A model generated the notes under the pieces. The model had not been told where the DNA came from. It made no database searches and saw only the letters and a program-made list of their open reading frames with translations. The translations under genes and the position numbers were made by a program. Below, piece after piece: positions 8,921-16,864 of a stretch of 64,000 nucleotides of DNA. Within the stretch, counting starts at the first letter, position 1; each line of letters opens with the position of its first letter. The stretch is from Thermobacillus xylanilyticus (GTDB lineage Bacteria > Bacillota > Bacilli > Paenibacillales > Paenibacillaceae): the NCBI RefSeq assembly GCF_907165215.1, contig NZ_CAJRAY010000043.1, positions 33,241-97,240 on the forward strand, written 5' to 3'.

Positions 8921-10510
8921 CTATTCTTCCCGCGAAGGTTCCGGCCTCCGCGCGCCCCACAACGCGATGCCCTTTCCCGACAGCGCGCTGAACGTCTCCG
9001 TGAACGCTTCCGCTTCCGGGTCCCAGGCCCGCAGCCAGACGCCATCGTAATCTTCGCCGCTCAACGTGAGCCGGATCTTGCCTCCATCCCCGGCGGTCCA
9101 CCGGCCGGACACGCTGCCGCTGATCGTGCCGTCCGCCTCCAGCCGGATCGGCACAGACTCCTTCACTTCAGCAGAGATGTCCTTGCCGTGGTTCACCAGC
9201 TCGTAGTCGCCGGCAATCCGCTCCGGATCGGCATCCTCCGGCCGCTCCCCGCCGTACCGGAACGGCACGACGACCGGCCATCCCTGCTCGTTGAACACCA
9301 TCTGATGCACCCGGATCTCATGCCGCTCCCCGCTGTACGGAAAACGCGAATGGAAAATCAGGTAGTACCGTCCGGTCTCCTCGTCGTACCAGGCCGAATT
9401 GTGCCCCGGCGACACATAGCCGAACTCGCGGAACGCCCCGTGCGGATCGCGCCACCGGTGATTGCCCATCAGCTTCACCCCGAACGGCTCGATCGACGCG
9501 TCGTCGAACAGCGGCTTCGCCGGATCGGCCTTCACCTCGGCCATGTCGACCCCTTCCGCGTCGACGAACGGACCGTCCGGATGTTTCGACCGCGCGACCC
9601 GGATGTTGTAGCCGCCGAAGGAGTCCAATCCGCCGAACGACAGGAACAGATAATAGTATTCCGTGTCCGGGCTGTACAGCATATACGGCCCCTCGATCCG
9701 GCTGTGGTTGCCGCCGACGAGCTTCTTGCCGTACCCCTGCCCCGGCAGCGGCTTGCCCGTCGTCTCGTCCATTTCCAGGATGAAAATGCCGCCCGAATAC
9801 GAACCGTACACCATCCACAGCTTGCCGTCCTTGTCAAAAAACACATGCGGGTCGACGACGTTCGGATGGACCCGCGCGTCATACACCGTTCCGTCCTCGC
9901 TCGGCTCCCCCCACATGCCGGATTTCAAAATGATGCCGATATCCCGGTATGGTCCCTCGATCGAATCGGCGAGGGCGACTCCCATGGCGGAGCGCGGCGA
10001 GTCTCCCCGGCACGCGTTGTAGTACATGTAGTACTTGCCGTCCGGCAGCCGGATGACGTCCGCCGCCCACAGCGTGTCACTCTCCGCCCATTCCAGCGTC
10101 TCGCGCAGCTCCTCCCTCACGTTCGGAATGAGCGGGTTGCCGTCCGAGACGCCGGACGCGATCAATTCCCAGCGCATCAGATCGGGCGATTTCGCTGCCG
10201 CCAGGTGCGAGCCGAACACATAGAACATGCCGTTTTCATCGCGCACAATGGACGGGTCGTGCACGGACGCTTCATGGAACACGGGAACCCACGCCTCCTT
10301 CCCGCCGCCTTTTTCGCCGAATGCACCGCATCCCGTCAAAAGCGCCCCCGCGGCCACCAGTACGGCCAACGCACCGCCAGCCGCACGCACCATCCGCCGC
10401 CTCCCCGGCTCATCGCCGCGACTCGAGCCGCGCCTCCGCAACCGACGCCGTCCTTCCAGCGGTATTCGCCGGCGCAGCAGCCTACCGACGACGATAGACA
10501 GTGCAGTCAT
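8921..10510 (-). CDS. GH43 lipoprotein, arabinan endo-1,5-alpha-L-arabinosidase-like, with C-terminal lipocalin-like domain
   Basis: 529 residues. A lipobox (LLTGC, Cys61) follows a hydrophobic stretch, so the mature enzyme is a surface lipoprotein. The propeller carries VHDPSIVRDENGMFYVFGS (base Asp), TLWAADVIRLPDGKYYMYY, SRIEGPYMLY (acid Glu) and SPGHNSAWYDEETGRYY. The layout and the C-terminal beta domain after about residue 430 resemble the large endo-arabinanases of Bacillus (AbnB/Abn2 type). The ATG at 10510 has an excellent AAGGAGA but gives a 39-residue Arg-rich leader before the signal; ATG 10393 (GGGGAGG, 6-7 nt) would give an ordinary 22-residue lipoprotein signal and may be the true start. 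It follows the permease gene by 40 nt in the arabinan operon. Confidence 0.87.
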   Translation of the reverse strand: MTALSIVVGRLLRRRIPLEGRRRLRRRGSSRGDEPGRRRMVRAAGGALAVLVAAGALLTGCGAFGEKGGGKEAWVPVFHEASVHDPSIVRDENGMFYVFGSHLAAAKSPDLMRWELIASGVSDGNPLIPNVREELRETLEWAESDTLWAADVIRLPDGKYYMYYNACRGDSPRSAMGVALADSIEGPYRDIGIILKSGMWGEPSEDGTVYDARVHPNVVDPHVFFDKDGKLWMVYGSYSGGIFILEMDETTGKPLPGQGYGKKLVGGNHSRIEGPYMLYSPDTEYYYLFLSFGGLDSFGGYNIRVARSKHPDGPFVDAEGVDMAEVKADPAKPLFDDASIEPFGVKLMGNHRWRDPHGAFREFGYVSPGHNSAWYDEETGRYYLIFHSRFPYSGERHEIRVHQMVFNEQGWPVVVPFRYGGERPEDADPERIAGDYELVNHGKDISAEVKESVPIRLEADGTISGSVSGRWTAGDGGKIRLTLSGEDYDGVWLRAWDPEAEAFTETFSALSGKGIALWGARRPEPSREE

Positions 10511-10550
10511 TCATCCATATCTCCTTCACAACATGATCGTCCAATCCCCA

Positions 10551-11411
10551 TCAAGCCTTGATCCCCGTTAGCGCGATGCCTTCAATGAAGAAGCGCTGCG
10601 CGAACGCGAACAGCACGAGCGTCGGAATGAGCGCGACAACCGCGCCGGCCATGACCAGCGTCCACTCCGTCCCGTAGTACGAGGAGAACGAAGCCAGCTC
10701 AAGCTGCAGCGTATAGCGCTCCGGCGAGTTCAGATAGATGAGCGGTCCGAGATAATCGTTGTAGCCCGCGTTGAACGACAGAATGCCCTGCGTGATGAGC
10801 GCCGGTTTCGTCAGGGGAACGATGATGCGCAGGAAAATGCCGGGCGGGCTCATTCCGTCGATTTTCGCCGCGTCCTCCAGTTCGTCCGGCAGCGTCTTGA
10901 TGAACTGCCTCAGGAAGAAAATGACCATCGGCGCGCCGAACATGCCGGGAATGATGAGCGGCTTCCAGCTGTCCGTCCAGCCAAACGTCTTGAACATGAT
11001 GAACGCCGGAATCATCATGACCGCGCCCGGCACGACCATCGTGCCGATGAGCAGCATGAACAGCTTGTCGCGCCCGGGAAAGCGAAGCTTCGCGAAGGCG
11101 TAAGCCGACATCGCGCAGACGAACAGGCCGATGATCAGCGTCGGGACGACGACGATCATCGTGTTGAAGAAGCCACGGATCAGGTGCGCCTCCTCGAAAA
11201 TGATGCGGTAATTCTCCCAGGCCAGCCGCGAACCGATCCACTCCGGCGGATAGGAGTACAGTTCGCCGTCCGGTTTCAGCGATGTCGCGAGCATCCACAG
11301 GAACGGAACCGCCATGATGACGCCGCCGAGGCCGAGCAGCATGTAGGCTGCCAGATCGGCCAGCCGCTTTGCGGCCCCGCGCTTCCGTCTGCCCGCCGCA
11401 ATCACAGCCAT
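10551..11411 (-). CDS. Carbohydrate ABC transporter permease (MalG/AraQ type)
   Basis: 286 residues, six transmembrane segments. The cytoplasmic EAA loop reads DELEDAAKIDGMSPPGIFLRIIVPLTKP, the docking site for the ATPase. The N-terminal tail AAYMLLGLGGVIMAVPFLWMLATSLKP is typical of MalG-type subunits. AGGAGGG precedes the ATG. The gene is 13 nt after the MalF-type gene and 40 nt before the GH43 lipoprotein gene. No ATPase gene is present in the operon, so a shared MsmX-type ATPase elsewhere is presumed. Substrate is probably arabino-oligosaccharides, judged from the flanking GH43 genes only. Confidence 0.92.
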   Translation of the reverse strand: MAVIAAGRRKRGAAKRLADLAAYMLLGLGGVIMAVPFLWMLATSLKPDGELYSYPPEWIGSRLAWENYRIIFEEAHLIRGFFNTMIVVVPTLIIGLFVCAMSAYAFAKLRFPGRDKLFMLLIGTMVVPGAVMMIPAFIMFKTFGWTDSWKPLIIPGMFGAPMVIFFLRQFIKTLPDELEDAAKIDGMSPPGIFLRIIVPLTKPALITQGILSFNAGYNDYLGPLIYLNSPERYTLQLELASFSSYYGTEWTLVMAGAVVALIPTLVLFAFAQRFFIEGIALTGIKA

Positions 11412-11424
11412 CGCCCATCCCTCC

Positions 11425-12354
11425 TCAGTTGTAATGGACCCATCGTTTCGAGAACACGAAATTGATCACGATGATCAGCATGATGATGATGCCGAGGATC
11501 CAGGCGAGAGCGGAAGCATACCCCATCTCGCTGTACTGGAACGCGACGGTGTACAGATAGTACACGATCGTCGTCGTCGAATAGTTCGGCCCGCCGCCGG
11601 TCAGAAGCTGGAACCGTGGGAAGTCCTGCAGCGCGCCGATGAGCGACGTAATCAGAATGAAGAACGTGACCGGAGAGATGCCGGGGACCGTGATGTGGAT
11701 GAACTTCTGCCAGCCGTTCGCGCCGTCGACCGTCGCCGCTTCATACAGCGAAGTCGGCACGTTGCCGAGCGCCGCCAGGTACAGAATGATGCTGACGCCG
11801 AGGCCGCCCCATACCCCCTGGATAATCATGGCCGGCATTGCCCACGTCTGGTCGATCAACCAGGCCGGCGCATCGATGCCGATGACGCCGAGGTAGTAGT
11901 TGAGCAGGCCGAAATCCGCGTTGAAAATCCACCGCCACACCATCGCCAGCGCCACAACCGAACAGATCGTCGGCAGAAAGAACAACATGCGGAAGAAATG
12001 GCGCCCGCGCAGCTTCCGGTCCAGCAGCAGCGCCGCGAACAGGGCGGCGATCATGCCGAGCGGCACGCCGAGCGCGGCGTAGAACGTGTTCCAGAGCGTC
12101 TTCCAGACGAGCGGGTCGTCCGCAAGCGCCCGCTTGTAATTGTCCAGGCCGATGAATTCCGCGGGCTGTCCGAAGTTGAAGTTCGTCAAACTCATATACA
12201 GCGAGTTCAGCAGCGGATACAGCAGGAAGACGAAGACGCCGATGAACGGCGGTGCGATGAACAGATAGCCCCAGCGCATCTCGCTGCGGTACAGCAAGCG
12301 CCGCTTCCGTTTTGCCGGCCGCGTCTTCACGGCGGCTGAAGTCTGCGCTTCCAT
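11425..12354 (-). CDS. Carbohydrate ABC transporter permease (MalF/UgpA/AraP type)
   Basis: 309 residues with six predicted membrane segments, starting GYLFIAPPFIGVFVFLLYPLL and containing the EAA loop (SLYEAATVDGANGWQKFIHITVPGI). The N-terminal 20 residues are rich in Lys/Arg and cytosolic. It forms the heterodimeric channel with the MalG-type product encoded 13 nt downstream. GGAGG precedes its ATG. The gap to the upstream binding-protein gene is 82 nt without a strong terminator, so one operon is likely. Confidence 0.92.
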   Translation of the reverse strand: MEAQTSAAVKTRPAKRKRRLLYRSEMRWGYLFIAPPFIGVFVFLLYPLLNSLYMSLTNFNFGQPAEFIGLDNYKRALADDPLVWKTLWNTFYAALGVPLGMIAALFAALLLDRKLRGRHFFRMLFFLPTICSVVALAMVWRWIFNADFGLLNYYLGVIGIDAPAWLIDQTWAMPAMIIQGVWGGLGVSIILYLAALGNVPTSLYEAATVDGANGWQKFIHITVPGISPVTFFILITSLIGALQDFPRFQLLTGGGPNYSTTTIVYYLYTVAFQYSEMGYASALAWILGIIIMLIIVINFVFSKRWVHYN

Positions 12355-12436
12355 CCGGATGGTTCCCTCCGTTTCCGTGCGGTGTTGTGTGCGGCGCGGA
12401 CGAATGCCTCCTCGCCCGCGCCGCGGGCGTCTGCGT

Positions 12437-13828
12437 TTACTCGAACAGCTCCGGATTGCCTTCCTTCAGCGCCTTCTCGACTTCCGGCTTGATCCGGGTG
12501 AAGAACTCGGCCGCCGTCTCCTTGCCGCTCCAGAATTCGCCGAGATACTGGTTGAGCGTGTCCAGCCACTTGCCGTTCGGCAGATACGTCCACGGACCCG
12601 GCTGCTGGGCTTCGCCCGCCTTGACGAACACCTCGGGATGCGCCGGCTTCTGCCCGGGCTGCGTGTACACTTCATCGTCGGCCATCGACTTGAAGTTCGG
12701 AATCTGGAAGCCGAGTTCGGTCATCTTCGTCTGGCCTTCGATGCCGGTGAAAAATTCAACCAGCTTGAAGGCTTCGTCCGGATATTTCGTCTTCGCGTTG
12801 ACGCCAAGACCGACCGATCCGGACCAGCCGCTGAGCCAGGTGCCGTTGTTCGAAGGAATCGGCGCGACATCCCAGTCGAATTTCAGCTTGCGGTAAGTCG
12901 GCACCATCCATCGGCCGCCCGTGATCGTCGCCAGCCTGCCGGCCTCGAACATCTGGCCGTCGTTCATCGACTGCAGCGCCCGGGAGTCGGGCACGACCTT
13001 GTGCACATGCGTCAGATCATAGATGAACTGCATCGCTTCGGCGGCAGCCGGCTCGTTCAGCGTGAATGTCTTCCGGTCTTCGCTCAGAATCGTGCCGCCG
13101 TTCGACCAGACGAACCCTTCCCACCAGATCGGGCCGGCGCCGTAGATGTCGATCTTCCCGTCGCCGTTCTCGTCCACGGTCAGCTTTTTCCACATCTCGA
13201 GCGCCTCGTCCCAGGTCATCGGCTGATCCGGGCTCGGGTGCGGCACGCCCAGCTTGTCGAAAATCTCCTTGTTGTAGTACATGACCGTCGGTCCGATGTC
13301 CTTCGGCAGCGCATAATAAGCACCGTCGCCGGTCTTCTTGCCGTCGTAGCGGTAGCGGTTCAGCCCCTGCTCCCACATATCGTTCAGGTCGAGCTTCGTG
13401 CTCGCCATCACGTAGTCGGTGATGTCCAGGAACGCGCCCTGCTTCACCCAGCGGGGAAAATCGCCGTCACTGGTGAAAATGACGTCGGGCGCGCTGTTCC
13501 CCGCGATCATCGTGTTCATCTTCGTCGTGTAGTCGTTCGGGATATGGATGAACTTGACCTTGATATCCGGGTACGCTTTCTCGAATTCCTTGAGCACCGC
13601 CTCGAACACCGCGCGCTCGTCCGGCGCGCCCCAGGACGAGATCGAAATCTCGACCTTGCCGCCGGACGAATCGCTTCCGCTGCCGACCGAATCGCCCGCT
13701 CCGGCATTTGTGCCGCCGCCAACGCTTGAATTTCCTCCCGAATTGCCGTTTCCTCCTCCGTTGCCGCCGCACGACGTTACGACCAGACAGACGGCCAGCA
13801 TCAGCATGAACAACCATTTTGACCTCAT
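12437..13828 (-). CDS. Sugar ABC transporter substrate-binding lipoprotein
   Basis: 463 residues. The signal ends in a lipobox (VVTSC, Cys20) followed by a Gly/Asn/Ser-rich linker of about 40 residues that tethers the domain to the membrane. The fold is solute-binding family 1: ISISSWGAPDERAVFEAVLKEFEKAYPDIKV, then SAPDVIFTSDGDFPRWVKQG, MYYNKEIFDKLG and ending KEGNPELFE. The start at 13828 was chosen because it begins the signal peptide; AAGGAGG lies about 13 nt upstream, a slightly long gap. First gene of the arabinan-type operon. A near-consensus cre lies 53 nt upstream, and a TTGACA/TATCAT promoter with two palindromes lies beyond it. Confidence 0.93.
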   Translation of the reverse strand: MRSKWLFMLMLAVCLVVTSCGGNGGGNGNSGGNSSVGGGTNAGAGDSVGSGSDSSGGKVEISISSWGAPDERAVFEAVLKEFEKAYPDIKVKFIHIPNDYTTKMNTMIAGNSAPDVIFTSDGDFPRWVKQGAFLDITDYVMASTKLDLNDMWEQGLNRYRYDGKKTGDGAYYALPKDIGPTVMYYNKEIFDKLGVPHPSPDQPMTWDEALEMWKKLTVDENGDGKIDIYGAGPIWWEGFVWSNGGTILSEDRKTFTLNEPAAAEAMQFIYDLTHVHKVVPDSRALQSMNDGQMFEAGRLATITGGRWMVPTYRKLKFDWDVAPIPSNNGTWLSGWSGSVGLGVNAKTKYPDEAFKLVEFFTGIEGQTKMTELGFQIPNFKSMADDEVYTQPGQKPAHPEVFVKAGEAQQPGPWTYLPNGKWLDTLNQYLGEFWSGKETAAEFFTRIKPEVEKALKEGNPELFE

Positions 13829-13880
13829 GTCGGAAAACAACCTCCTTGAGCCTGCATGATTTCGGATGAAGACGCCCCCA

Positions 13881-13894
13881 TAATAGCGCTTACA
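13881..13894 (-). promoter_or_regulatory. Near-consensus cre (CcpA) site in the leader of the arabinan operon
   Basis: On the minus strand the sequence is TGTAAGCGCTATTA, 13 of 14 positions matching the CcpA consensus TGWAANCGNTNWCA. It lies between the proposed promoter (14051-14080) and the binding-protein start, so repression would work as a roadblock. Confidence 0.55.
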
Positions 13895-14050
13895 TTTTTG
13901 ATGAATTACGAATGCCTGACCTTGCTGCGGACACCTCCCTGGCCGGTCTTCCGTCATCCGGGATATGCTTGCAGACCTCGTCGCTGCCGACTCACCGGCA
14001 AATACTTCACATTGATGTTAAATATTTCGCTTAAAATCGACTTACTTAGG

Positions 14051-14080
14051 ATGATAACGGGGGATCTTTGCGGTTGTCAA
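14051..14080 (-). promoter_or_regulatory. Sigma-A promoter of the arabinan-type operon
   Basis: Minus strand: -35 TTGACA (14080-14075), 18-nt spacer, -10 TATCAT (14056-14051). Predicted transcript start is near 14045, giving a leader of about 215 nt that contains the cre-like site. Two palindromes lie immediately upstream of the -35. Confidence 0.65.
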
Positions 14081-14085
14081 TTGGT

Positions 14086-14115
14086 TTTTATAAAACATTT
14101 TATATTTTTATAAAA
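14086..14115. promoter_or_regulatory. Twin TTTTATAAAA palindromes, candidate operator
   Basis: Two identical perfect 10-bp palindromes, TTTTATAAAA at 14086-14095 and 14106-14115, have centres exactly 20 bp (two helical turns) apart in the gap between the binding-protein operon (-) and the ArsR-type regulator gene (+). Relative to the minus-strand promoter they sit at about -45 and -65, positions suited to an activator. The adjacent regulator is the obvious candidate ligand, but this is inference. Confidence 0.5.
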
Positions 14116-14221
14116 TTATTCTCCTGTAAAAACAAAAATTCGACCGCATTCGCATCCACTTGCCAGAGCTGAACACGTTACGATATATTTAATACAAAAC
14201 TGAAATATTGGATGAGATCGC

Positions 14222-15142
14222 ATGGAAACCATCGTATCGGAAAGCAATCTCCCCCTGTTTGAAGCACTGGCCAGCAACGTCCGGATCAAGATCATCGAAC
14301 TGCTCGCGCAGGAGCCGATGATCATGAAGGATCTGGCGTCGGCGCTCGGCCTCAGCAACTCCATCATTACGATGCATGTGAAGAAGCTCGAACGCGCCAA
14401 TCTTGTGCGCACCGAGATGATTCCCGGCAAGGGCGCATCCCAGAAGCTGTGCACGCTGGTCGCCGACCGGATCGAGCTCGTGTTCCCGAGCAAGGGCCGC
14501 ATCCCGCGCAACTTCCACATCGTCAACATCCCGATCGGCCACTACACCGACTTCGATGTCAAGCCGACCTGCGGCCTGGCGACGAAGTATCAGATCATCG
14601 GCGACGGCTTCGACGATCCGCGGTATTTTCTCCACCCCGAACGGGTCGACGCGAAGATTCTCTGGTTCTCGAAGGGCTACATCACATACAAGATTCCAAA
14701 CTACCTGAAGCCGGAAGAGGAGCCGGAGGAACTGGAGATCACGATGGAGATCGCGTCGGAGGCGCCGCTGTCGAACGTTCATTGGCCTTCCGACATTTCG
14801 TTCGAGTTCAACGGGCGTCCGATCGGCAAATGGACGAGCCCCGGCGACTTCGGCGGCACCCGGGGCAAATACACGCCCGAGTGGTGGAACATCGAGATGA
14901 ACCAGTACGGCATCCTCGTCCATATCCGGGTCAACGGCGACGGCACGTTCATCGAAGGGACGAAGGTGTCCGACTACACGATCCATGATGTCGACATCCG
15001 CCGGATGCAGTGGGACCTGAAGCTGGAAGTGAAGGAAGACGCGAAGCATATCGGCGGCCTGACGATCTACGGCGCCGGATTCGGCAACTACTATCAGGAC
15101 ATTGTCTGCAAACTGACCTATGTGGAACCGAAGAAGGAATAA
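14222..15142 (+). CDS. ArsR-type winged-helix regulator with C-terminal ligand-binding-like domain
   Basis: 306 residues. Residues 10-75 form a winged helix-turn-helix: LFEALASNVRIKIIELLA, MIMKDLASALGLSNSIITMHVKKLE. The remaining 230 residues are beta-rich (DISFEFNGRPIGKWTSPGDF, NIEMNQYGILVHIRVNG) and unusual for an ArsR protein, which is normally about 100 residues. The DISFEFNGRPIGKW segment looks like a carbohydrate-active beta-sandwich, so the domain may sense a sugar. It is transcribed divergently from the arabinan-type ABC/GH43 operon and is its likely regulator. The ATG at 14222 has only a weak ribosome binding site (GGATGAGATCGC). A strong hairpin follows the stop. Confidence 0.85.
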   Translation: METIVSESNLPLFEALASNVRIKIIELLAQEPMIMKDLASALGLSNSIITMHVKKLERANLVRTEMIPGKGASQKLCTLVADRIELVFPSKGRIPRNFHIVNIPIGHYTDFDVKPTCGLATKYQIIGDGFDDPRYFLHPERVDAKILWFSKGYITYKIPNYLKPEEEPEELEITMEIASEAPLSNVHWPSDISFEFNGRPIGKWTSPGDFGGTRGKYTPEWWNIEMNQYGILVHIRVNGDGTFIEGTKVSDYTIHDVDIRRMQWDLKLEVKEDAKHIGGLTIYGAGFGNYYQDIVCKLTYVEPKKE

Positions 15143-15170
15143 GCGGCGCGCGGGCGTTCCTGCACATAAA

Positions 15171-15203
15171 AGGCCGAACAGGAGCTTTCATCCTGTTCGG
15201 CCT
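15171..15203. terminator. Strong hairpin terminator between convergent genes
   Basis: Perfect 13-bp stem AGGCCGAACAGGA / TCCTGTTCGGCCT with a 7-nt loop (GCTTTCA). A-residues at 15166-15171 give a short T-tract on the minus strand. It serves the ArsR-type gene (+) and the small dehydrogenase-like gene (-). Confidence 0.85.
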
Positions 15204-15225
15204 TCATCGTCTGTCGTCTCCATCC

Positions 15226-15780
15226 TCAATATCCGGGTCGCTTCTCCCATGGTTCCAGCGTGCCGACCACATGGCGGCGCCGATTGTTCTGGATACATTC
15301 AATTACTCCGTTGCTGATTTCGTCATGGGTCAGCCAACGGGACCGGCCTCCCTCGATGACAAAACCCAACTGAACCTGATGGCAGGCGCATTCGGGCGGC
15401 ACCGCAATTTTCCGGAGCATCTCGTCCAGATTGGAGCTGCTGCCCAGGACGTGGTACAGCTCCCAGCCGAAATCCGCTCCGCCCGCGAGCCGGATGGCCT
15501 CGGCCGTCTGTCCGATCACGCGCTCCTCGTCGTGATGAATCCACGCGACGACGAGATCGGCGGGCCCCCATTTCCGCATCATATCGTTCAACGTCTCGGC
15601 AAACTCCGCGGCGCGCGAATAATCCGCCGAAACGCCATGCAGATTCGGATGCTGATCGCTGAGCAGCTTCAGCTTTTGCGGATTCCGGCCGATCACCGTC
15701 ACCTCGCGGCCCTGTCGGGCCAGCCACAGACTTGCGCCGGCCAGCATGCCGGAACCCCCGATGACAAGCGCATGACGCAT
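15226..15780 (-). CDS. Short-chain-dehydrogenase-like Rossmann protein
   Basis: 184 residues. It opens MRHALVIGGSGMLAGASLWLARQGREVTVIGRN, a complete NAD(P)-binding GGxGxxxG Rossmann motif with an Arg after beta-2 suggesting NADPH. An SDR-like DLVVAWIHHDEE follows, but the protein is shorter than a normal SDR (about 250) and lacks the YxxxK catalytic pair, so it may be a redox sensor or a reduced family member. The start at 15780 is preferred because AAGGAGG sits about 9 nt before it; the ATG at 15789 directly abuts that site. Probably monocistronic, convergent with the ArsR-type gene. Confidence 0.75.
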   Translation of the reverse strand: MRHALVIGGSGMLAGASLWLARQGREVTVIGRNPQKLKLLSDQHPNLHGVSADYSRAAEFAETLNDMMRKWGPADLVVAWIHHDEERVIGQTAEAIRLAGGADFGWELYHVLGSSSNLDEMLRKIAVPPECACHQVQLGFVIEGGRSRWLTHDEISNGVIECIQNNRRRHVVGTLEPWEKRPGY

Positions 15781-15962
15781 TCCGATCATACCTCCTTTCC
15801 GTTTCCTCCCCGATCCGCTCGATCAATGGGCAACAATGACGCCAGTGAAATTATGGGACAACTTTAAATATTATTAAGCATTAATTCTAAACAATGGACA
15901 ACCACATCAAAATAAGGTACATTCACGCAAACGGCGGCCATTTTATTCCCTTTGCGCGCCCG

Positions 15963-15968
15963 TATAAT
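15963..15968 (+). promoter_or_regulatory. -10 element of the lactonase operon
   Basis: A perfect TATAAT 42 nt before the GTG start of the lactonase gene. Only a poor -35 (TTTTAT at 15941-15946, 16-nt spacing) is present, so the promoter may need an activator. The AT-rich stretch 15850-15920 just upstream would be the place for one. Confidence 0.45.
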
Positions 15969-16009
15969 GAAGATAACCGTGCATTTGCCATGCGAAAGGG
16001 GGCCAAACG

Positions 16010-16840
16010 GTGCGAATCGACGCCCATCAGCATTACTGGAAGATCGAGCGGGGCGACTACGGCTGGATTACGCCCGAGTACCCCGTCCTGTACCGGGATT
16101 TTCTGCCGGCCGACCTGTCCCCGCATTTGAAAGCGCATCAACTGGACGGCACAATTCTGGTGCAAGCCGCTCCGACGATCGAGGAAACCGAGTTCATCCT
16201 GTCCCTGGCCGATGCGGACGACACGATTCTCGGCGTGGTCGGGTGGCTGGACCTGTTCGACCCGACCCACCGCGGGCATTACGAGCGGTTCCGCCGGCAT
16301 CCGAAGTTCGTCGGCTTCCGCATCATGATCCAGGATATGCCGGACGCAAGCCGGATTCTCGAGCCCGCGTTCGTCGAGGCGCTCCGAGGCTATGCGGACG
16401 AAGGCACGACCGTCGATCTGCTCGTGAAGAGCAGCCAGCTGGAACCGCTGGTCAAGCTGCTGGAACAGGTTCCCCATCTGCGCGGTGTTATCGATCACAT
16501 CGCGAAACCCCGCATCCGGGACCGAGAGATCGAACCGTGGCTCACCCATATGCGGGTCCTCGCCGGCTATCCGAATCTGTACTGCAAGCTGTCCGGCATG
16601 GTGACGGAAGCGGACCATCGCAACTGGAAACCGGAGGACTTCAAGGTTTATGTCCGCCGCGTGCTCGACCTGTTCGGCCCGGACCGCGTGCTGTTCGGCA
16701 GCGACTGGCCGGTATGCCTGCTGGCGGCCGAATACGACCAAGTGATGGACGTGCTGCTCCAGGCGCTGCCGGACAACTGGGGCGAGCGCGAGCGGGCCGC
16801 ATTGTTCGGCCTGAACGCCCGGAACGTGTACCGAATTTGA
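16010..16840 (+). CDS. Amidohydrolase-family lactonase (L-fucono-/L-galactono-/L-rhamnonolactonase-like)
   Basis: 276 residues from a GTG start after AAAGGGGG. It is the COG3618/amidohydrolase-2 TIM barrel: DAHQHYWKI (HxH metal pair, here H6 and H8), GVVGWLDLFDP, VGFRIMIQDMPD, HLRGVIDHIAKP, LYCKLSGMVTEAD and DRVLFGSDWPVCLL (Asp ligand). This set, including GSDWPVC, is typical of enzymes that hydrolyse L-sugar lactones to aldonates. It is the first of three closely spaced genes with an aldo/keto reductase (24 nt) and a zinc alcohol dehydrogenase, fitting step two of an oxidative L-sugar pathway. Confidence 0.85.
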   Translation: MRIDAHQHYWKIERGDYGWITPEYPVLYRDFLPADLSPHLKAHQLDGTILVQAAPTIEETEFILSLADADDTILGVVGWLDLFDPTHRGHYERFRRHPKFVGFRIMIQDMPDASRILEPAFVEALRGYADEGTTVDLLVKSSQLEPLVKLLEQVPHLRGVIDHIAKPRIRDREIEPWLTHMRVLAGYPNLYCKLSGMVTEADHRNWKPEDFKVYVRRVLDLFGPDRVLFGSDWPVCLLAAEYDQVMDVLLQALPDNWGERERAALFGLNARNVYRI

Positions 16841-16864
16841 ATCCAAGGAAGGTGCGACACCCCG

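Noticed and set aside
15226-15780. Full SDR enzyme
   Set aside because: Too short and lacks YxxxK; kept as a Rossmann protein only.
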